Of a stretch of 64,000 bases of DNA, positions 15,273 to 23,693 are shown one piece after another. The stretch is taken from assembly GCF_004793635.1 (NCBI RefSeq), contig NZ_SRXV01000001.1:496501-560500 (forward strand), in the 5' to 3' direction. This DNA comes from Marinicauda pacifica. Lineage in GTDB: Bacteria > Pseudomonadota > Alphaproteobacteria > Caulobacterales > Maricaulaceae. The notes under the pieces were generated by a model. The model was not told the DNA's origin. It made no database searches and saw only the letters and a program-made list of their open reading frames with translations. Position numbers and translations under genes: made by a program. Within the stretch, counting starts at the first letter, position 1, and every line of letters starts with the position of its first letter.

Positions 15273-16070
15273 CTAGAGCGCGAAATGCCCGGTGATGGGC
15301 GTGTGATCGGACGCCTTTTCCTTGCCGCGGGGACCCTTGTCGATCTCGACGCTCTCCAGCGCGTCGGCGGCGCGCGGGCTCAGCAGCAGATGGTCGATCC
15401 TTACGCCGTTATTCTTCGGCCATGCCCCGGCCTGATAGTCCCAGAACGTGTACTGGTGGGCGCGCCCGTCAGCCTGTTCGAAAGCGTCCGAGTAGCCGAG
15501 CCAGCGCAGCGCATAGAAGGCATCGTGGGTTTCGGGACGAAAGAGCGCATCGCCTTCCCAGCGCGCCGGATCGTGCACGTCCGCGTTGCGCGGAATGACA
15601 TTGTAGTCACCGGCCAGGATCACGGGCTCTTCCAGCGCGAGCAATTCCTGGGCGCGATCATGCAGGCGCTTCATCCAGGAGAGCTTGTAGTCATACTTGG
15701 GCCCCGGCGCCGGATTGCCGTTGGGCAAATAGAGGCAGGCAATGCGAACCGGGCCGGATTCGGCCGCGATCACCGCCTCGATATAGCGCGATTGCTCGTC
15801 CTCCTCGCCCTCCGGCAAGGGGAGGCCGCGCAGGGCAACCTCCTCGATGGGACGTTTCGAGAGCAGGGCCACGCCGTTATAGGTCTTCTGCCCGACCGTC
15901 TCGACATTGTAGCCAAGGTCCTCGATCTCGAGCCGGGGAAACGCCTCGTCCACGCATTTGAGCTCCTGCAGGCAGGCGACGTCGGGCGCAGCTTCCTTGA
16001 GCCATTCGATCACGTTGGGCAGGCGGGCCTTGATGGAATTGACGTTCCACGAGGTTACGGAGAGGGTCAT
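15273..16070 (-). CDS. xthA: Exodeoxyribonuclease III
   Basis: The 265-residue enzyme has the complete endonuclease/exonuclease/phosphatase fold signature of the ExoIII/APE1 family: SWNVNSIKARLPN, the metal-binding LQELKC, YLPNGN with the catalytic tyrosine, GDYNVIPRNADVHDP, and the C-terminal RIDHLLLSP and SDHTPI. It cleaves DNA at abasic sites and removes 3' blocking groups in base-excision repair. It is downstream of, and co-oriented with, the nitrilase-fold gene with a 155-nt gap, and convergent with the DUF3137 gene. Confidence 0.96.
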   Translation of the reverse strand: MTLSVTSWNVNSIKARLPNVIEWLKEAAPDVACLQELKCVDEAFPRLEIEDLGYNVETVGQKTYNGVALLSKRPIEEVALRGLPLPEGEEDEQSRYIEAVIAAESGPVRIACLYLPNGNPAPGPKYDYKLSWMKRLHDRAQELLALEEPVILAGDYNVIPRNADVHDPARWEGDALFRPETHDAFYALRWLGYSDAFEQADGRAHQYTFWDYQAGAWPKNNGVRIDHLLLSPRAADALESVEIDKGPRGKEKASDHTPITGHFAL

Positions 16071-16225
16071 AAGGTGGAGGGTCCGTCTGTGACTGAAGGG
16101 CGTTCCAAGCGGAGATACACCCTTGTAAGGGTATTCTCCATGCCGCTGGCAAGCCTTCTGGCTGCGGCAACCGGAACTGGCGAGGCTGGGTCCGGTGAAC
16201 GCAACCGCGCAAGGGGTGCCCGTGT

Positions 16226-17020
16226 TCAGGAAATCGTGAGCTTCGCGTCGAGAAAGCCGCGCTCGCGTGCGATCCGGCGCCGGTCCTCAAGGTCGTAATC
16301 GGCGATCAGAAGTTCGCTTTCGCGACCGGCACGCGCCAGCACCTCGCCCTGCGGCCCGCAGATCAGCGAGTGGCCGGCATAGGCGCGCGGCACCTCCTCG
16401 CCGCAGCGATTGGCTAGCAGGCTGTATACCGAGTTGTGGAAGGAGAGGGTGCGCATCTCCGCCTCGAACAGGGAGAGCGGCTCGTCGCGCTCGATGCAGG
16501 TCGGCGTCAACACGATATCGGCGCCTGCGCGCGCAACGGCCCGGTAGCTTTCAGGAAAGTGCCGGTCGAAGCAGATCACCACACCGATGCGCCCGGCGGC
16601 GGTGTCATGAACCTCGAATCCGCGTCCTGGCGCGTAATAGTCCTGCTCCCAGAACCCATCGAACTGGGCGATCTGGTTCATGCGCGCCACCGCCAGTATT
16701 TCGCCGTCCGCGTCGATGATGGGGGAGGCGTCATACGCCTTTCCGTCCGGACCCGTCAGATACAGGTTGGAGACGATCACGATCTGATGACGCCGCGCGA
16801 CGTCGCGGAAGGTCGCGATCTCGGGACCGTCTTCGGCCATGCGCCACGCCTCGGCGTTGCCGCCTCTGGTCTTGGGGAAGAACGGCGTCAGGTGAATCTC
16901 GGGAAAACAGACCAGCTTGGCGCGCTGACGAGCCGCGTCCTCGACCATCTGAACGGCCTTGGCCATGTTGACCGCCACATCTGACGAGGCGCCATGCTGG
17001 GCGATTGCGAAGCGAGCCAT
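16226..17020 (-). CDS. Carbon-nitrogen hydrolase (nitrilase superfamily) with altered catalytic lysine
   Basis: The 264-residue protein has the nitrilase alpha-beta-beta-alpha fold with Glu41 (CFPEIH) and nucleophile Cys150 (VVICFDRHFPES). Where the family has a catalytic lysine before the FYEQDYY-like block, the sequence reads VARMNQIAQFDGFWEQDYY, giving Arg113 at the expected place. Relatives with the EQDYYTPG block are usually annotated as amidases or beta-ureidopropionase/N-carbamoylputrescine amidase-like. The substrate cannot be assigned, and the lysine change makes catalysis uncertain. Confidence 0.85.
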   Translation of the reverse strand: MARFAIAQHGASSDVAVNMAKAVQMVEDAARQRAKLVCFPEIHLTPFFPKTRGGNAEAWRMAEDGPEIATFRDVARRHQIVIVSNLYLTGPDGKAYDASPIIDADGEILAVARMNQIAQFDGFWEQDYYAPGRGFEVHDTAAGRIGVVICFDRHFPESYRAVARAGADIVLTPTCIERDEPLSLFEAEMRTLSFHNSVYSLLANRCGEEVPRAYAGHSLICGPQGEVLARAGRESELLIADYDLEDRRRIARERGFLDAKLTIS

Positions 17021-17210
17021 GAGCGGAGTGCTTTTTTAAAGTGGAGACAAGGTCAGGACCGGTGGATTCGCGAGCATGCCTTCCTATATCAGGGCTGAGC
17101 AAGGCCGGTGCTGATACACCGGCCTGCAAGGGCCTGTATTCGTCGATGGAAATCGGTTATATGCAGCGCAACATTTCTCTTGCAGACCCGCCAACAGGAG
17201 CGCGCGTGCC

Positions 17211-17576
17211 ATGCAACTGACCATGATGAAGGCGAAGCTTCACCGCGCCGCCGTGACCCAGGCCGATCTGCATTATGAGGGCTCGATCTCGATCGACGCC
17301 GATCTCCTCGATGCCGCCGGTATCCTGCCTCATGAGCAGGTCGATGTGCTGAACATCAATAACGGCGAGCGATTCACGACGTATGCGATTACCGCGCCGC
17401 GCGGATCGAAGACGTTCGGCATCAACGGTGCGGCCGCGCGCCTGGCCCAGCCGGGCGACCGGATCATTGTCGTGGCCTATTGTGCCATGAATGCCGAAGA
17501 GGCGCGGTCTTTCCAGCCGACCGTGATTTTGCTGGACGAGGATAATCAGGTGATTTCCCAGCCCAAAGCTGCGTAA
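17211..17576 (+). CDS. panD: Aspartate 1-decarboxylase
   Basis: The 121-residue protein is the pyruvoyl-dependent enzyme that makes beta-alanine for pantothenate and coenzyme A. The self-cleavage site Gly24-Ser25 in YEGSISID is intact, with Tyr22 beside it, and Tyr58-type residues follow (FTTYAI). The NGAAARL and DRIIVVAYC blocks are typical. It is monocistronic, with AGGAG upstream and a strong terminator downstream. Confidence 0.97.
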   Translation: MQLTMMKAKLHRAAVTQADLHYEGSISIDADLLDAAGILPHEQVDVLNINNGERFTTYAITAPRGSKTFGINGAAARLAQPGDRIIVVAYCAMNAEEARSFQPTVILLDEDNQVISQPKAA

Positions 17577-17602
17577 TTCCTGCACCATGCCCACGTAAAG
17601 AA

Positions 17603-17628
17603 CCCCGGAGCCTGGCTCCGGGGTTTTT
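17603..17628. terminator. Intrinsic terminator after panD, possibly bidirectional
   Basis: CCCCGGAG and CTCCGGGG form a perfect 8-bp stem around CCTGG, followed by TTTTT on the plus strand. On the minus strand the same stem is followed by TTCTTT, so it may also end the SIMPL transcript. Confidence 0.85.
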
Positions 17629-17650
17629 GCTTTCGTGTGTTGGAAACGGT

Positions 17651-18385
17651 CTAGTCGTCGATGCGCCAGCTGGCGTTGACCGTGACGCGAACCGTCACTT
17701 CGCCGGCCGCGACCGGCGTGGACTCGTCCATCGCCATGCCGGCCGAACGCATCATCATCGGCTCGGAATAGCCGCCGCTCTCGCTGATCGACTGCAGGCC
17801 CAGCACGGTGAACCCGGCGGCGTCCGCATAGAGATCGCGCAAATCGTTCAGCTTGGCCACCGCGCGGCGGCGCGCTTCATTGCGGGCCTCGGCGGGGTCC
17901 TCAGCTGAAAACGAGACGCCCTGAAGCTCGTTTGCTCCGCTGTCCACCAGCGCATCAATGGTCTGGCCCAGCGAATCAAGGTCGCGAACCACCGCAGTCA
18001 CGGTATTGCGGGCCTCGTAGCCGACAATCTCGCGGTCGCTGGACTGGGGGCGGGAGCGGTTCGGGTCCTGCGAGGCGTAGACCGGATTGACCGAAAGATT
18101 GGACGTCTGACGGTCATTGCCGGTGATGCCGGCCTCGTCCAGAGCGGCGAAAACCTCGTTCATCAGGCGCGAATTGGCCCGCAGCGCTTCTGCGGCCGTT
18201 TCGCCGCGCGTAACGGCGCCAGCGGTCACGACCGCCATATCGGGCGCGATACTGACTTCGCCGCTGGCCGTCAGGGACAGGGTCGCCGGTTCGCTCGCCT
18301 CGGTCTGCGCACTCTGGGCAAAGGCCGGGGCGGCCATGGCGCCGGGGAGGACGAGGGCGGTGGCAAGAAGCAGGGGACGCAACAT
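17651..18385 (-). CDS. SIMPL-domain (DUF541) periplasmic protein
   Basis: The 244-residue product has a signal peptide ending APAFAQ (about residue 24) and a SIMPL/DUF541 domain: LSLTASGEVSIAPDMAVVTAGAVTRG at the start, TSNLSVNPVY, a VGYEARNTVTAVVRDLDSLGQTIDALV block and a PVAAGEVTVRVTVNASWRI ending. E. coli YggE is a relative linked to oxidative stress, but the molecular role is not known. It is expected to be periplasmic. The gene lies just downstream of, and co-oriented with, the MscS-type channel (93-nt gap). Confidence 0.92.
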   Translation of the reverse strand: MLRPLLLATALVLPGAMAAPAFAQSAQTEASEPATLSLTASGEVSIAPDMAVVTAGAVTRGETAAEALRANSRLMNEVFAALDEAGITGNDRQTSNLSVNPVYASQDPNRSRPQSSDREIVGYEARNTVTAVVRDLDSLGQTIDALVDSGANELQGVSFSAEDPAEARNEARRRAVAKLNDLRDLYADAAGFTVLGLQSISESGGYSEPMMMRSAGMAMDESTPVAAGEVTVRVTVNASWRIDD

Positions 18386-18478
18386 GAATAAATTCTCCTT
18401 TGATCAACTCGTCGCAGCTTGGCGCCCCGCCGGTGGCCAAATCATGGCCTGCACAAGAAGTCCTGAAGGCATTTGGCT

Positions 18479-19708
18479 TCAGCTCTCATTCACGTCGGAG
18501 TCCGTGCCGGTCTCGAACTTCACAAGCCCCCTGGGATCGATCGGGTTCCCCGAGGGCTCGGCCATGAAGAGCGTGCGCGTGGGATAGGCGAAGTCCACGC
18601 CTTCGTCCGCAAAGCGCCGCATGACGGCCAGCGCCGCAGCCTGGATCGTGTCGCGATACGTCACGAAGTCCGGTGCCTCGACCCAGCACACGAACTCGAA
18701 GTTCAACGAGCTGTCGCCAAAGCCGATGAAGTGGAGCCTGTCGATGGTGAGCAGCTCGATCTTTTCCCAGTCTTCGCGGACCCATTTGGGGATGGCCTCG
18801 ATCGTCTCGGCCGGGGTCTGATAGAGGACCCCCACATTCATCACGTGGCGCCGCCGCTGAAGGCGCTGGTAGTTGTGCACGCGCTCGCCGATCAGGTCGG
18901 TATTGGAGACGGTGATCTGCTCGCCGGACAGAGACCGGATCCGCGTCGTGCGCAGACCGATTTCCTCGACCGTGCCCCAGATCGTGCCGAACATGATGAA
19001 ATCGCCTTTCTTGAAAGGCTTGTCTGACAGGATGGAGATAGAGGCGAAGAGGTCGGAGAAAATCCCCTGCGCGGCCAGACCGATGGCGATCCCGCCAACC
19101 CCCAGGCCCGCGATCAGCGCGGTCACCTGAACCCCGGCCGTATCCAGCAGGATGATGAAGGTGATGATCCAGATCACGCCGACCAGAAGCCAGCGTAACA
19201 CCCCGACCGCGTTGGCCAGGCCGGAGCCTCCCTCGCCGCCGCGTTGCGCCCGTCGCACCAGAAGGGAGACGGCGACTTCCTGAACCAGGGCTGCGGTTTG
19301 CAGGATGATGGCGAGCGTGAGAACGCCGCGGATCAGGCCCTGCGCAGGTTCGGGAACGGGGAAGAGGGCCGCCGTCGACGCGATCGCGATTACGAGAAGG
19401 AACAGCGAGCCGATCTTCGAGATCGCGCGGGACAGGATGGCCGGCACCGAGGTGGGATCGGAGTCGGCGAAGCGCTTGATGACCGCTGCGATGATCATGC
19501 GCAGGACCAGAAGCGTGAGATAAATCCCCGCCGCTATGGCCAGAGCGGTGAGCGCAGTAGACTGGTTGGCGTGGCTCCACTCGTAAAGCTCGCGCACCGA
19601 GGCGTTCAGGCGGTCGAACAGGTTATCGACCGTGCTGCCCACGTTAGGGTCGGGCGAATCGCCGGTTGAATTGGACGTCTGTTCGGTGTCGGGCGGCGTT
19701 TGCTGCAT
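18479..19708 (-). CDS. MscS-family mechanosensitive channel
   Basis: The 409-residue protein has an N-terminal polar segment, several transmembrane helices (about 50-75, 95-150, 165-190) and the pore-lining TM3 (GLGVGGIAIGLAAQGIFSDLFASI), rich in Gly and Ala as in MscS. The beta domain follows (KPFKKGDFIMFGTIWGTVEEIGLRTTRIR, then the ITVSNTDLIGERVHNYQR block) and then a C-terminal alpha/beta domain. It releases solutes upon hypo-osmotic shock through the inner membrane. Confidence 0.94.
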   Translation of the reverse strand: MQQTPPDTEQTSNSTGDSPDPNVGSTVDNLFDRLNASVRELYEWSHANQSTALTALAIAAGIYLTLLVLRMIIAAVIKRFADSDPTSVPAILSRAISKIGSLFLLVIAIASTAALFPVPEPAQGLIRGVLTLAIILQTAALVQEVAVSLLVRRAQRGGEGGSGLANAVGVLRWLLVGVIWIITFIILLDTAGVQVTALIAGLGVGGIAIGLAAQGIFSDLFASISILSDKPFKKGDFIMFGTIWGTVEEIGLRTTRIRSLSGEQITVSNTDLIGERVHNYQRLQRRRHVMNVGVLYQTPAETIEAIPKWVREDWEKIELLTIDRLHFIGFGDSSLNFEFVCWVEAPDFVTYRDTIQAAALAVMRRFADEGVDFAYPTRTLFMAEPSGNPIDPRGLVKFETGTDSDVNES

Positions 19709-19889
19709 CGTAACTTGTCTTGCTCGCGATCTTCTCGAAAACGCGATCCAGCCTGCCCGTTATCCGGGCCTGGACCCATGCGTGTTCCTAGCCGATTTGA
19801 AGCGCGTGAGACACCGTCTTTCCTCCGCGGCCGGGTTTGGCTATGAGGAGGGCCTGCCTGCGCACCGCCATGCGGGACACGCAGACGCA

Positions 19890-19966
19890 GGGCCTGTAGC
19901 TCAACTGGTTAGAGCCGGCGGCTCATAACCGCTTGGTTGGGGGTTCGAGTCCCTCCGGGCCCACCA
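19890..19966 (+). tRNA. tRNA-Ile2 (CAT anticodon, lysidine-modified type)
   Basis: The 77-nt cloverleaf starts GGGCCTGTAGCTCAACTGG, has anticodon loop CTCATAA, T-arm GGGGTTCGAGTCCC and a GGGCCC acceptor end with discriminator A and CCA. Although the anticodon is CAT, the anticodon arm and acceptor are of the alphaproteobacterial isoleucine type read after TilS lysidine modification, not elongator or initiator methionine; this assignment is by resemblance. Confidence 0.9.
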
Positions 19967-20095
19967 TTTTCCTTTTAAGGTGTTGAAATTAAATATATAA
20001 ACGGCAATTGCCGCCAACCCGATCCCGGTTTTCCGGTCGGTTTTCAGCACTGCTGCATCAATGCTGACCGATAGCGATGCCGCCGCCCGAGACTC

Positions 20096-20133
20096 AAGAA
20101 AATCCCGGCGGGCGCGATGCGGGCGCCCGCCGG
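20096..20133 (-). terminator. Terminator of the serine hydrolase operon (minus strand)
   Basis: CCGGCGGGCGC and GCGCCCGCCGG form a perfect 11-bp stem with a 7-nt loop, followed on the minus strand by GGGATTTTCTTG. It lies about 45 nt beyond the last stop codon of the minus-strand operon. Confidence 0.75.
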
Positions 20134-20177
20134 CATTAATCGTTCGTGGCCTGATTACCGGAGTCGGACTGGCGTCT

Positions 20178-22133
20178 CTAGTCGGTCTCAGCCTCTACGT
20201 AGACGTATTCGTGCTGGCTATCGCGCGCGGTGAGGGTTCTCGTGCCATCCTGCATCCCGATCTCCGCTTCCAGGCTGATGACGCCCGGGCCGACGGACAC
20301 GATCGATACCGTGCCGTCCGCGTTTTCACGCGTGGCCAGAGGGCCTTGAATTGCGCCGGCCTCGATCCAGGTTTCGCCGTCCTGTTCGAAGATGGTCAGT
20401 ACGCCGAGGCCCGGGCTCTCGTAGCGGCTGGCGAGGGTGGCGAGAACGGCGGGATCGCCGGGTATGGTCAGCCCCTGGCGCCGGGCGTCTGCCTGTGCAT
20501 CGAAACGCGCTGCTGCCGCTTCGATCTGATCCATGGCTTCGGGGCGGCCATCGTAGAGCACTTCGACCAGGCGCCGCAAAAACGGCCGCAGGATCGCTGA
20601 TCCGGTGTCCGCATTGGTCAGGATGACCGCGCCGACGCCCGCTTCGGGGAGCGCATACCAGGTGCTGTGATAGCCGAGCAGCGTTCCGCCATGGGTGACC
20701 ACCGGCACGCCCCAGTGCTCCTCGTCGAACAGGCCCATGCCGTACCAGACGCCTTCGCCGACCTCCACGCCGCGTTCACGGCGGGCGAGCAGGTTTTCCT
20801 CGCTGACGAGACGCTCGCCGTCCGGTGTCAGACCTTTCGAGAGCTCCAGCTGGACGTAGTGAGCCATGTCCGAGGCGGTCGAGAACGCGCCGCCCGCAGG
20901 GCGATAGGGGTAGACAGCCCGGTTGAAGTGGTTGGACATGACGGTCTGTTCGCCGTCCACGTCCAGCCCGTGCGGGCGTGCCCAGTTACCGCTTTCGCCC
21001 TGTTCGAAGTCGAACGTGGTGTCCTCCATGTCGAGCGGTTCGAAGATCAGCTCCTCCATGGCGCGGTCGTAGGCTGCGCCGACCTCCATGTCCGGGTAGG
21101 CAAGCGTGCCCCCGATATAGCCCGCCGCAGCGGCCATATTATTGTTGTACTGGAAGAGCTCGCCGAATTCGCTGGTCGGCTGGGTCTCGGATAGCTGCCG
21201 GAAGACATCGGAGGCAGGCGTGTCCAGGTCAGCCAGAATGAAGCCCCAGTCCTTGCGGGGCAGACCGGTGCAGGCGCACAGAAGGTGGCGCACCAGCGTT
21301 GACTGCGTAGTCTCGTCGGACCCAAGCCGGAAGGACGGGTAGAGCTCGACGACTTGCTGATCCCACTCCAGCGCGCCCTGATCGACGAGGATCGAAAGAA
21401 GCAGGGTCGACATGCCCTTCGTGTTCGAGGCGATCATGAACTGGGTATCTGCGTCGACCGGCTCGGTGCCACCGAGCTCGCGCATGCCGACACCGCCTTC
21501 GTACACGACCTCGCCCTGATCGATGAGCGCGAGCCCGATGCCGGGCACGTCCAGACGCTCGGCAGCTTCGGCCACGAACTCGCGCAGCAATTCGATGCGC
21601 TCGGCTGTGAGTGCGTGGGCGGTTTGCCCCGAGAAATCCTCGCGCTCGAAGCCTTCCGCGCGCACGGAGTCTCGCGCCCGCGAAACGGCAGCCGATCGCT
21701 TGTTCGCGGTCGCTTGCGAGCCGTTGGTAATGACCACAGTCCAGTCTTCGCCCTGTCGCAGCGCGAGCGCGTTCACGGTTGCCTGTTCGGAAGGCGAGGT
21801 GACGTAGCTGATCGCGACACGCTCTTCCCAGCCGTTCTCGGGTGCGCCGGGGGTGGTGAGTTCCACTTCCCGTTCCGCATCCGGGGCATAGGCTTGCCAG
21901 GCGGCGGCCGCGGCAGAGACCGCATCCTCTGCCGGGCCGACCTCGATAACGGCGATGTCGAGATCGCCTTCCGGTGCGGTCAGGATCGAGACGGCGTCGC
22001 GCTGATCGAGGCTCCAGTCTTCCGGCTGCACGATAGCCGGCGCTTCGCTCTCCTGTGCGAACGATTGTGCACCGCCCAGGGCCGCAGTGAGCGCGAGGAC
22101 TGAGACGAGGGTTTTAAGATTGGGCAGGGTCAT
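20178..22133 (-). CDS. Secreted class C beta-lactamase-fold serine hydrolase (island copy 1)
   Basis: The 651-residue protein has a signal peptide (to about SFAQ, residue 27), a roughly 150-residue N-terminal region without a known fold, and then a class C serine beta-lactamase/D,D-peptidase domain. The three catalytic motifs are S236-N-T-K239, Y329-N-N331 and H481-G-G, followed by a C-terminal beta-rich domain of about 110 residues. Such proteins include D-aminopeptidases, D,D-carboxypeptidases and esterases. A cysteine pair (LLCACTG) in the catalytic domain is unusual. It is the last gene of the operon, 5 nt after copy 2. The genes around it suggest a D-amino-acid peptide substrate; beta-lactam resistance is not implied. 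Confidence 0.88.
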   Translation of the reverse strand: MTLPNLKTLVSVLALTAALGGAQSFAQESEAPAIVQPEDWSLDQRDAVSILTAPEGDLDIAVIEVGPAEDAVSAAAAAWQAYAPDAEREVELTTPGAPENGWEERVAISYVTSPSEQATVNALALRQGEDWTVVITNGSQATANKRSAAVSRARDSVRAEGFEREDFSGQTAHALTAERIELLREFVAEAAERLDVPGIGLALIDQGEVVYEGGVGMRELGGTEPVDADTQFMIASNTKGMSTLLLSILVDQGALEWDQQVVELYPSFRLGSDETTQSTLVRHLLCACTGLPRKDWGFILADLDTPASDVFRQLSETQPTSEFGELFQYNNNMAAAAGYIGGTLAYPDMEVGAAYDRAMEELIFEPLDMEDTTFDFEQGESGNWARPHGLDVDGEQTVMSNHFNRAVYPYRPAGGAFSTASDMAHYVQLELSKGLTPDGERLVSEENLLARRERGVEVGEGVWYGMGLFDEEHWGVPVVTHGGTLLGYHSTWYALPEAGVGAVILTNADTGSAILRPFLRRLVEVLYDGRPEAMDQIEAAAARFDAQADARRQGLTIPGDPAVLATLASRYESPGLGVLTIFEQDGETWIEAGAIQGPLATRENADGTVSIVSVGPGVISLEAEIGMQDGTRTLTARDSQHEYVYVEAETD

Positions 22134-22138
22134 GAGGG

Positions 22139-23635
22139 CTACTCCTCGGTCGCGACGCGGCGATACGCCATGTAGGGTTGATTGCTGAAGGACAGGACGA
22201 GGCCGGTCTCGCCGCTGTGGAACTGGATCCGTTCGAAGGGACCGCCGGGCCGGGCGCCGGTGACCTTCTCATAGGTCAGGGGGCCGGTGCGCTCCCAATA
22301 CGTCGTTTCGTCCTGGCTGGTCATCGTGAGGGCATCGTCACCGGCCTCGGCAACCACAATGTCGTATTCTTCTCGCGCGGGACGTGAATAGTCGCGCCGA
22401 TTGGCCCGGTAGCGTCCTGCCGGCGACGCCTCGGTGGAGGGGCGCGGTTCGCGGGCGGCAGGCTCCACCGGGAAGACACGGCCGATGATCGCGTTGGTGA
22501 GATCTGTGCGCCCGGCCGAGCTTTCACCTCCGCCCGTGACCGAGATGAAAACGCCGAAGCCGGCTTCGGGGGCGAGGATCAGATTGGAATGGAAGTCGCC
22601 GGTGTTGCCGCCATGGCCGACCAGGCGAGGTCCGGCCTCGCGCACGACATAGAAGCCGTGCGCCATGCCCGGCAGGTCCGGCGCATTGCGAAGCGAGTTC
22701 TCGAACAGCAGCTCGACAGAGTCCGGCTGAAGGACTCGCGCGCCGCCATATTCGCCTTCGTTCAGCATGGCGAGCATGAAGCGCGACATGTCGTGAGCGG
22801 TGGAGGTGCCGGAACCGGCCGGCATGATGTTGCTGAACAGCTCGAAGGGCTGGGCCACGAGGCGTCCGTCTTCCAGCTCGTATCCGGTCGCCATCCGGTC
22901 TTCGAGTGCGTCCGGCAAGGGTTCGCGGAATGTCGTGGACTCCATGCCGAGCGGGGTGAAGATGTGGGCCTCGACATAGTCGGCGAAGGGCTCGCCGGAG
23001 ACGCGCTCGACGATGTATCCGGCCAGCGCAACGCCGTAGTTGGAATAGGCGATCTCCGTGCCGGGCGCCCAGACGCGCTGGGGGATGTGCTCGGCGATCC
23101 ACTCGCCATAGGGCGTGAGCTCTTCGAGGGTCGGCGCGGTGATGCCGCCGACATCGCTCATTCCCGGGCTGTGGGTGAGGAGATCGCGGACGCGTAACGG
23201 TTCGCCTTCATAGGCGGGAATTTCGAAATCGATGTAGGCGTTCACATCCTCGTCGAGGGCCACCCGGCGCTGCTCGACCTGCTGCATCAGCGCGGTCCAG
23301 GTGAAGAGCTTGGAGACCGAGCCGGGCCGGAACAGCGTCACTGCAGGATCGACCCGCGCGCCCGCATCGATATCGGCGTATCCATAGCCTGCCGAGAACA
23401 GACGCTCACCGTCGTGGACGATGGAGATCGTAGCGCCAGCAACCTCATGGCTGGCAATCTGCTGAGCCATGACGCCGTCCACGAAATCATGCAGCCCGTC
23501 CAGCGTCTCCTGCTCGACCAGAGTGGCGGAGTGGGGCGCGCTTTGCGCGATCGACGCAGCGGGCATAGTGAAAATCAACACTGCCGCGGCAACAGCAGCG
23601 TAGCCGTTTCCGCGTCTTCTCGTTTTCGGGCCCAT
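22139..23635 (-). CDS. Secreted class C beta-lactamase-fold serine hydrolase (island copy 2)
   Basis: The 498-residue protein has a basic N terminus and signal peptide (to about SIAQ, residue 31), then the catalytic domain with S106-V-S-K109, Y197-S-N199 and GHGGNTG, and a short beta-rich tail. The start is fixed by AAGGGGGAAG upstream of the ATG. It closely resembles the catalytic part of the fourth copy at 36082-38151 (both have LFRPGS-x-SKLFTWTA and AYSNY), so these two are paralogues. It is expected to act in the periplasm or outside the cell on D-amino-acid peptides or amides; the substrate is inferred from context. Confidence 0.88.
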   Translation of the reverse strand: MGPKTRRRGNGYAAVAAAVLIFTMPAASIAQSAPHSATLVEQETLDGLHDFVDGVMAQQIASHEVAGATISIVHDGERLFSAGYGYADIDAGARVDPAVTLFRPGSVSKLFTWTALMQQVEQRRVALDEDVNAYIDFEIPAYEGEPLRVRDLLTHSPGMSDVGGITAPTLEELTPYGEWIAEHIPQRVWAPGTEIAYSNYGVALAGYIVERVSGEPFADYVEAHIFTPLGMESTTFREPLPDALEDRMATGYELEDGRLVAQPFELFSNIMPAGSGTSTAHDMSRFMLAMLNEGEYGGARVLQPDSVELLFENSLRNAPDLPGMAHGFYVVREAGPRLVGHGGNTGDFHSNLILAPEAGFGVFISVTGGGESSAGRTDLTNAIIGRVFPVEPAAREPRPSTEASPAGRYRANRRDYSRPAREEYDIVVAEAGDDALTMTSQDETTYWERTGPLTYEKVTGARPGGPFERIQFHSGETGLVLSFSNQPYMAYRRVATEE

Positions 23636-23693
23636 TGGTCTTCCCCCTTTTACTGGTCGGTCGCCATTGTGGCGATCTCATTGTTCTACAAGG

